A DNA stretch of 11,231 bases from Bacillota bacterium. GTDB taxonomy: Bacteria > Bacillota > Bacilli > Alicyclobacillales > SLC66. The notes under the pieces are model-generated. The model searched no databases, had not been told where the DNA came from, and saw only the letters and a program-made list of their open reading frames with translations. The stretch spans positions 1 through 11,231 of the forward strand of contig JAKADD010000044.1 of assembly GCA_021820825.1 (NCBI GenBank), in the 5' to 3' direction. The stretch's first letter is position 1. Each line of letters begins with the position of its first letter. The translations under genes were made by a program, and so were the position numbers. Below, one piece after another: positions 6,576-11,231 of this stretch.

Positions 6576-8192
6576 TTACACAAGTTGGCCCTCGCCATAA
6601 AGCTGGCGCAGTGTTTTCTTGGAAAATTTTCCGACGCTTGTTTTCGGAATTTCCTGGACAAACACAATTTCATCCGGAATCCACCACTTAGCAACCTTAT
6701 CGACCAGATATTCCTTCAGATCCGATTCCGTGACCACAGCGCGCGCCTCCTGCCGCAGAACGACGCAGGCAAGCGGCCGCTCCTGCCACTTTGGATCAGG
6801 AATACCGATTACCACCGCTTCCAGCACATCTGGATGGCCCATAAGCGTATTTTCAAGATCCACGGAAGAAATCCACTCTCCGCCGCTCTTGATCAGATCC
6901 TTTGTGCGATCCACGATCTGCAGATAGGCGTTTTCATCCATGGTCGCAATATCGCCCGTGCGAAACCATCCGTCCAGAAACGACTCCTGTGTTTTTGCAG
7001 GGCTTCTGTCGTATTCGTCGATGATCCATGGTCCCCGGAGCAGCAGTTCACCCATCGCATGCCCGTCATGCGGCACTTCCTTGCCATCAACGTCAACCAG
7101 CCGCATCTCCAGACCCGGCGCAAGCAGCCCGCTCTTGGCGCGCAGGCGGTAACGTTCGGAGCCCGTAAGGTTCGCCATGCTCGCCTTTGGAACCGAGACG
7201 AACGTCACTGGAGTGGTTTCCGTCTGGCCGTATCCCTGATAGAGTGTCACGCCCAATTCCTCTTCGTACGCCTGCGCAAGCGAAGCCGGCAACGCGGATC
7301 CTCCTGACAGCAGGAATCGCACACGACTGAAATCGTACTTTCCGGGATTCGCCCTGAGCTGCTGCAGGATACCCATCCAAATGGTCACAACGCCCACGCT
7401 GTACGTCACTTTTTCGCTGTCAAACAGTGCGCAGAAATCGGCCATCGTCGGACGCGCTCCGGGATACACCTGCTTGGCTCCCGCCCAGGTGTCCGTAAAA
7501 GGTCTGCCCCATGCGTTCACATGAAACATCGGCACAATCGGCAATGTGACATCCCCGTCATCCACGGAGAGTTTGCCTGTCATCATCATCAGACAGTGCA
7601 GATACAACCCGCGGTGAGAATAGACGACCCCCTTGGGATCGCCTGTCGTCGCGGATGTATACCCGACAATCGCGGCAGTGTTCTCATCAAATTCGGGAAA
7701 TTCATAATCCGGCTCAGCCGCCGCCAACAACTCTTCGTAAAGATGGACATTCGGCAGCGCTGTGGCTGGCAGCGTTTTCTTGTCAGTCATGACAATATAC
7801 GTCTCGACACACGGGATCTGCTCGGCAATACTTTCAATAAGTGGCAGTAAATCCTCATCAACAAAGAGAGCTCTGTCATTCGCGTGGTTGATGGTATACA
7901 CCAACTGCTCCCTAAACAGCCGAATGTTCACAGTGTGCAGCACACGTTGCGAACAGGGCGCAGCGAAGTACAATTCCAGATGACGATGGTTGTTCCACGC
8001 AAATGATCCAACCCGATCGCCCACTCCGATTCCCAAATCCGAGAGCGCGTTTGCGAGTCGCCGCACTCTTCCCACCATGTCTCTGTAAGTATAGCGGAAC
8101 ATACCTGAGTAATCCCGCGATACGATCTCCTGCTCTGGAAAAACCGTGTCCGCCCGATATAATATCGAACGCAACAGCAGAGGATAATCCAT
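6576..8192 (-). CDS. Medium/long-chain fatty-acyl-CoA synthetase (AMP-forming)
   Basis: Activates a fatty acid with ATP to an acyl-adenylate and transfers it to CoA; cytosolic or membrane-associated. It resembles the Thermus long-chain fatty-acyl-CoA synthetase throughout. Motifs: P-loop YTSATTGDPKG (178–188, with Ala where Gly is more usual), VPMFHVNAWG (~221–230), GYGQTETTP (320–328), DGWFRTGD (407–414), hinge and A8 region DRTKDLIKSGGEW (428–440), and A10 PKTSVGK with catalytic lysine at ~522. Length is 538 aa, complete. The start chosen is the second of two adjacent ATGs, 5 nt after GATGGGG; ATG 8195 or GTG 8207 are possible. It is a single-gene unit with its own promoter, divergent from the transporter. 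Chain-length preference cannot be read from sequence. Confidence 0.93.
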   Translation of the reverse strand: MDYPLLLRSILYRADTVFPEQEIVSRDYSGMFRYTYRDMVGRVRRLANALSDLGIGVGDRVGSFAWNNHRHLELYFAAPCSQRVLHTVNIRLFREQLVYTINHANDRALFVDEDLLPLIESIAEQIPCVETYIVMTDKKTLPATALPNVHLYEELLAAAEPDYEFPEFDENTAAIVGYTSATTGDPKGVVYSHRGLYLHCLMMMTGKLSVDDGDVTLPIVPMFHVNAWGRPFTDTWAGAKQVYPGARPTMADFCALFDSEKVTYSVGVVTIWMGILQQLRANPGKYDFSRVRFLLSGGSALPASLAQAYEEELGVTLYQGYGQTETTPVTFVSVPKASMANLTGSERYRLRAKSGLLAPGLEMRLVDVDGKEVPHDGHAMGELLLRGPWIIDEYDRSPAKTQESFLDGWFRTGDIATMDENAYLQIVDRTKDLIKSGGEWISSVDLENTLMGHPDVLEAVVIGIPDPKWQERPLACVVLRQEARAVVTESDLKEYLVDKVAKWWIPDEIVFVQEIPKTSVGKFSKKTLRQLYGEGQLV

Positions 8193-8235
8193 CATCGCCC
8201 CATCCACTCCCTCAACTGATCCTCACCATTCTCTA

Positions 8236-8264
8236 CCCTATCGCAATCCTCATGCAGCGTCAAT
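8236..8264 (-). promoter_or_regulatory. Promoter of fatty-acyl-CoA synthetase gene
   Basis: On the minus strand, TTGACG (8264–8259) and TAGGGT (8241–8236) are separated by 17 nt, about 45 nt before the start codon. The -35 is good but the -10 matches consensus at only three positions. I found no clear FadR-type operator. Confidence 0.4.
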
Positions 8265-8313
8265 ATGAGAGCGGTTTCACACACTGAACTCTCGCGACAT
8301 GCACAAATCGCTG

Positions 8314-8342
8314 TTGCATATTTCAAGCAAGTCGCATATAGT
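8314..8342 (+). promoter_or_regulatory. Promoter of the NRAMP–VIT gene set
   Basis: TTGCAT (8314–8319) and TATAGT (8337–8342) are separated by exactly 17 nt, predicting transcription from about 8349 and a leader of ~114 nt before the transporter. It is the strongest plus-strand promoter between the two divergent genes. Confidence 0.65.
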
Positions 8343-8401
8343 TAAAGCGTGGTTGGCGCGAGGGAAACTCTTTTTCCCAACTGACATTTGTATGGCCCTC
8401 A

Positions 8402-8414
8402 GCAACACTGTTGC
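8402..8414. promoter_or_regulatory. 13-bp palindrome in transporter leader
   Basis: GCAAC-ACT-GTTGC is a perfect 5-3-5 inverted repeat about 60 bp downstream of the -10 and 50 bp before the start codon. It could be a regulator site or an RNA hairpin. It does not look like a known MntR or Fur box. The regulator is unknown. Confidence 0.3.
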
Positions 8415-8462
8415 GCTAAAGAAAGTTTTTCGTTGATACTGTCTGGTGGGGAGGGATCTTGG

Positions 8463-9785
8463 ATGTCGGTGAACGCTCCCAACCGGGAAGAGGCCGCGCG
8501 AGCGCTGGATCGGCTACAAGTAACCCAGGCTCGCCACAGAGGCGGCCGGATGCGTCTGCTCTGGCTGTTGATCGGTCCTGGCATTCTCGTCATGCTCGGC
8601 GAGAACGACGCTCCATCCATGTTGTCCTATTCCGCAACCGGTTCGCAGTTTGGAATCGGATTCTTCGTTCCATTTGTCATTGTCACCTTTATGATGGCGT
8701 TTGTGGCGCAGGAGATCACCGTGCGCCTGGGGGCCGTGTCAAAAGCGGGCCACGCCGAACTCATCTATCGCCGCTTCGGTCGCTTTTGGGGCAACTTCGC
8801 CATGATCGACCTGCTCTTTACCAATATACTGACCCTGATCACAGAGTTCGTAGGCATCGTCGCGGGGGCCGGCTATTTTGGCATCCCCAACTATGCGGCA
8901 GTCGGCGGCGCGCTCGCCGTAATGGCGTCGGCCTTTATGTCTCGCCGCTACTGGTCCTTCGAACGGATCGCCCTGCTGTTGGCGCTGTGCAACCTCGTAT
9001 TCGTACCGGTGGCTCTGATGGCTCATCCCCACTGGGGCGCCGTGGGACATTCCTTGTTGACCTGGAGTCCCTTTCCCAGCGGATTCGGCTCACAAACGGT
9101 CATTATCCTGTTGGCCGACATTGGCGCAACGATCACGCCATGGATGCTGTTCTTTCAGCAGGGAGCGGTGAGCGACAAGGGCCTCGCCGTGCGCGACATC
9201 CCGCAGGGACGGATCGACACCGCCATCGGCGCCCTGCTCGCCGCCCTGGCCGCGATCGCGTGCATCATCGCCACCGCGCCGCTGTTTGTGCACCATATGA
9301 ATGCCAGCCAATTCGGAGCGGCGCAGTTTGCGCAGGCGCTGGTTCCCTACATCGGCAGATTCGGCGGCGCGCTGTTTGCCTTCGGAATTCTCGAAGCGGG
9401 TCTTGTGGCGGCCATCGCCATCTCCACGTCGTCCGCCTACGCGTTTGGAGAAGTGATGCAACAGGCGCACAGTCTGAACCGCTCCTTCAAGGAGGCAAAG
9501 GGCTTTTACCTCGTGCTCATGGCGGTCGCCGCGATCAGTGGAAGCGTCGTATTGATCCCCGGTTTCCCGCTCGAATTCGTGGTGCTGATGGTCAATGTGA
9601 TCGCTGTTTTGACCATGCCGCCCGCGATCGGATTTCTGCTGCTCCTCGTGAATGACAGAGAAATCATGGGCGATCACCGCAGCGGGTGGTTTTTAAACGG
9701 TCTTGGTCTGTTTGTCGGCGTATTTGTTTCGTTGGCTGGATTACTGTATGCGCTGACCGTGATTTTTCCCAGCCTGCATCTTTAG
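8463..9785 (+). CDS. NRAMP-superfamily transporter with altered metal-site motifs
   Basis: Polytopic membrane protein of 440 aa, with about 11 hydrophobic segments beginning near residue 32 after a polar N-terminus. The overall pattern fits the NRAMP superfamily of proton-coupled divalent-metal importers. The canonical TM1 motif DPGN is replaced by D49-A-P-S within LGENDAPSMLSYSATG, and the TM6 motif MPH by T225-P-W within DIGATITPWMLFFQQ. The Met that favours transition metals in classical members is therefore absent, and the substrate may differ (for example Mg2+); this is inference. The ATG 8463 start has GGGGAGGG about 7 nt upstream. A small membrane-protein gene follows after 61 bp and a VIT-type gene after that, all on one strand, suggesting an operon. 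Manganese or iron import remains possible. Confidence 0.85.
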   Translation: MSVNAPNREEAARALDRLQVTQARHRGGRMRLLWLLIGPGILVMLGENDAPSMLSYSATGSQFGIGFFVPFVIVTFMMAFVAQEITVRLGAVSKAGHAELIYRRFGRFWGNFAMIDLLFTNILTLITEFVGIVAGAGYFGIPNYAAVGGALAVMASAFMSRRYWSFERIALLLALCNLVFVPVALMAHPHWGAVGHSLLTWSPFPSGFGSQTVIILLADIGATITPWMLFFQQGAVSDKGLAVRDIPQGRIDTAIGALLAALAAIACIIATAPLFVHHMNASQFGAAQFAQALVPYIGRFGGALFAFGILEAGLVAAIAISTSSAYAFGEVMQQAHSLNRSFKEAKGFYLVLMAVAAISGSVVLIPGFPLEFVVLMVNVIAVLTMPPAIGFLLLLVNDREIMGDHRSGWFLNGLGLFVGVFVSLAGLLYALTVIFPSLHL

Positions 9786-9846
9786 ACGCTGACTCTGCGC
9801 AATCGTTCATCATCTATATCAATATGATCTCGGGAGGCACAACCTT

Positions 9847-10092
9847 ATGGCGACAAATCAGATGGAAATCATCGAATCTGCCGGACTCGGCAGCCTCCGG
9901 TTGACTGACGTATACGAACACCCAAGCCTGATCGATCAAACACTTCAGGAGCATCTGGACACGCAGGTCAGGATCCGGAAACTCGGTCAGCGCACGCTGA
10001 GCCCTTGGCTGACAGCGGTGATCTGGAGTCTGCGCGTGTATGTCCTTTTCATGACTGTCGTGGTCATCATCAATATCGTGCAAAGAGTATAG
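9847..10092 (+). CDS. Small single-pass membrane protein, unknown family
   Basis: Not recognised. It has 81 residues with a soluble, acidic N-terminal ~50 residues (MATNQMEIIESAGLGSLRLT...) and one hydrophobic segment near residues 54–77 (LTAVIWSLRVYVLFMTVVVIIN), ending in QRV. No signal-peptide cleavage site is evident, so the C-terminal helix probably anchors it with the N-terminus in the cytosol. The ATG has GGGAGG 9 nt upstream. It lies between two transporter genes with ~60-bp gaps and separate ribosome-binding sites, which suggests an accessory or regulatory subunit of one of them. It contains no Cys and a single His (H46), so it is not an obvious metal chaperone. Confidence 0.75.
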   Translation: MATNQMEIIESAGLGSLRLTDVYEHPSLIDQTLQEHLDTQVRIRKLGQRTLSPWLTAVIWSLRVYVLFMTVVVIINIVQRV

Positions 10093-10155
10093 AGGTGAAC
10101 GCAACCGATCCGACGTGCCGATGAACACAAACTGCACGAAAGGAGGAGTTTCCTT

Positions 10156-10668
10156 ATGTTCAACCTTGACAGCGCCGCACCCGAAATGACCGAACACGGG
10201 CATCGCAAGACCTTCGTTCTGCGCATTGTTCAACCTGGCCTCGCTGGGCTTATGGACGGTTCCGTATCGACCCTTGCGCCGATCTTTGCGACGGCGTTCG
10301 CAACGCACAGCCCGTCTACAACGTTTCTCGTGGGCCTTGCAGCGGCCGTCGGGGCCGCAATCAGCATGGCCTTTTCCGAGGGCCTGTCCGACGACGGCAC
10401 GCTGACCGGACGTGGGCACCCGATCATTCGCGGCCTGATCACGGGACTCATGACCCTGATTGGCGGGATTGGCCACACACTGCCTTTCCTGATCCCCAAT
10501 CTGCACATCGCCCTGACCGTCGCCTACATCGTTGTGGGCATTGAACTGATCGTGATCGCCATCATTCGAAACCGCTACTTCCGCACCGCGATATGGATGT
10601 CTATAGTCCAAGTCGTCCTGGGCGGAATCCTCGTCTTCGCAGCCGGCGTTCTCATCGGAAGCAGTTGA
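10156..10668 (+). CDS. VIT/CCC1-family membrane protein, MbfA-like without ferritin domain
   Basis: Membrane protein of 170 aa with five predicted hydrophobic segments (about 24–48, 56–78, 91–113, 118–137, 144–167). The VIT/CCC1 family moves Fe2+ or Mn2+ out of the cytosol. Segment 1 carries [20 protein letters not shown] with D34, and segment 2 carries [12 protein letters not shown] with M71 and E75, the metal-path residues of the family; [10 protein letters not shown] and HTLPFLIP are typical of MbfA (erythrin–VIT) proteins. The N-terminal ferritin-like domain of MbfA is absent: only ~22 residues precede segment 1. The start has a near-consensus AAAGGAGGAG ~7 nt upstream. It is last in the set with the NRAMP-like transporter, suggesting paired metal import and efflux. 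Confidence 0.85.
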   Translation: MFNLDSAAPEMTEHGHRKTFVLRIVQPGLAGLMDGSVSTLAPIFATAFATHSPSTTFLVGLAAAVGAAISMAFSEGLSDDGTLTGRGHPIIRGLITGLMTLIGGIGHTLPFLIPNLHIALTVAYIVVGIELIVIAIIRNRYFRTAIWMSIVQVVLGGILVFAAGVLIGSS

Positions 10669-10689
10669 CTCGGAGGCAGTTGTCGGCGA

Positions 10690-10709
10690 CGGACCGTCAC
10701 AGTGGTCCG
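10690..10709. other. Stem-loop after VIT gene
   Basis: CGGACC (10690–10695) pairs with GGTCCG (10704–10709) around an 8-nt loop, about 20 nt after the VIT stop. There is no T run, so it is at best a weak or factor-assisted terminator. Confidence 0.4.
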
Positions 10710-10730
10710 CAAAAGGTGAAGGCAGACTCA

Positions 10731-10792
10731 CATCACGATTGCGCGAAAAGCACATTCAGCTCATCACGATAGCGCGAAAAGCGCGTTCAGCT
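10731..10792. repeat. Two 31-bp tandem repeats with internal mini-hairpin
   Basis: Units 10731–10761 and 10762–10792 begin CATCACGAT and end TTCAGCT; they differ at three positions. A degenerate third copy may begin at 10793 (CATCGCAGACTGCGCC). Each unit contains GCGCGAAAAGC; in unit 2 this forms a short GCGC–GAAAA–GCGC hairpin. It lies between the VIT stop and the convergent menC-like stop. Two copies without spacers do not make a CRISPR. Confidence 0.75.
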
Positions 10793-10827
10793 CATCGCAG
10801 ACTGCGCCGTTTTCGCTGTTTCGGCGA

Positions 10828-11231
10828 CTAGAGATCAAAGCGTTTTTGCGCTAAGGTCCAACGTTCAAAGCGCTCTTTACGGATGCGTGAACCCACCCCT
10901 GCGAGAGGTTCCACCGCTAACCAGCCCGGTCGCGAAAAACGCACTGGCGGATCAATCAAATCTTCCACAAAATACCGCGCGCTGGGAGCGGTGTCGCCTG
11001 GGAGTGTAAATCCCGGCAATGCCGTGAGAGCGATATTGTGCAAACGGCCAATGCCAGTTTCGAGCATGCCCCCGCACCACAGATCAAACCCTTCCGCCAG
11101 ACAGGCGTCGTGCACCCGGAGCGCTTCGCCAAAGCCGCCCACGCGTCCAACCTTCAGGTTCACGATCCGACAGGATCCCAGTCTGGCGGCATTTTGCACA
11201 TCCTCGGCGCAACGAATGCTTTCGTCCAGAC
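10828..11231 (-). CDS. menC: o-Succinylbenzoate synthase / N-acylamino acid racemase, C-terminal part
   Basis: Enolase-superfamily enzyme; MenC dehydrates SHCHC to o-succinylbenzoate in menaquinone synthesis, and close relatives racemise N-succinyl amino acids. The right window edge cuts the N-terminal part; 133 residues are visible. They begin LDESI (end of the metal-binding barrel strand), then LGSCRIVNLKVGRVGGFGEA with the catalytic lysine of the KVGRVGG motif, LWCGGMLETGIGRLHNIAL, and LPGDTAPSARYFVEDLIDPP. These match the MenC/NAAAR subgroup of Gram-positive bacteria. The frame is intact to TAG at 10828. Convergent with the VIT gene. MenC versus racemase cannot be decided from this fragment; other men genes are not in the window. 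Confidence 0.9.
   Translation of the reverse strand, partial: LDESIRCAEDVQNAARLGSCRIVNLKVGRVGGFGEALRVHDACLAEGFDLWCGGMLETGIGRLHNIALTALPGFTLPGDTAPSARYFVEDLIDPPVRFSRPGWLAVEPLAGVGSRIRKERFERWTLAQKRFDL

Noticed and set aside
6471..7307. 278-aa plus-strand frame opposite the acyl-CoA synthetase
   Set aside because: Begins in the inverted repeat and continues antisense to a well-supported enzyme; composition is not protein-like.
8349..8462. Manganese (yybP-ykoY) riboswitch before the transporter
   Set aside because: I could not find the conserved loop sequences or the expected paired helices.
8459..9655. 398-aa plus-strand frame overlapping the transporter
   Set aside because: Arg/His-rich +1 shadow of the NRAMP-like gene; no membrane pattern or family motif.
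9814..10755. 313-aa minus-strand frame opposite the small protein and VIT genes
   Set aside because: Asp/His/Arg-rich antisense shadow produced by GC-rich codons; the plus-strand genes have clear families and ribosome-binding sites.
10731..10830. CRISPR array
   Set aside because: Two contiguous copies without spacers and no cas genes in the window.

Overview
The window looks like a chromosomal segment of a Gram-positive, low- to mid-GC Bacillota bacterium, most likely in or near the Alicyclobacillaceae. The grounds are the Bacillus-like cluster murI–rph–rdgB–tRNA–trigger factor, strong GGAGG ribosome-binding sites, GTG starts and sigma-A-type promoters. This placement is inference from protein resemblance and gene order; no search was run.

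Left part (1–3743, all minus strand). In transcription order it holds a MarR-type regulator with its own promoter, a palindromic candidate operator and a terminator; glutamate racemase (murI); RNase PH (rph); an XTP/dITP pyrophosphatase (rdgB); tRNA-Arg(UCU); and the first 195 codons of trigger factor (tig), cut by the window edge. These are housekeeping functions: D-glutamate for peptidoglycan, tRNA 3' maturation, nucleotide-pool cleaning and nascent-chain folding. The tRNA has its own promoter, interleaved with a hairpin, and lies 23 nt before the tig start codon.

Middle part (3744–6575). A divergent plus-strand gene encodes a YkpA/YbiT-like ABC-F ATPase. Its leader of roughly 220 nt carries a 12-codon ORF with a good ribosome-binding site, and a small hairpin with a T run starts in that ORF's stop codon. 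This resembles ribosome-mediated attenuation. Convergent to it is a small minus-strand pair of unknown genes joined by an ATGA overlap; the second is frameshifted at an AG dinucleotide tract. A large imperfect inverted repeat (6494–6551) follows the next gene.

Right part (6576–11231). A minus-strand fatty-acyl-CoA synthetase is divergent from a plus-strand three-gene set: an NRAMP-superfamily transporter with altered metal-site motifs, an 81-residue protein with one C-terminal membrane segment, and a stand-alone VIT/CCC1-type membrane protein resembling the membrane half of MbfA. This set is the best candidate for an undescribed (metal-handling) system. After it come a hairpin and two copies of a 31-bp tandem repeat, then the C-terminal part of a menC-type o-succinylbenzoate synthase / N-acylamino acid racemase on the minus strand, cut by the right edge.
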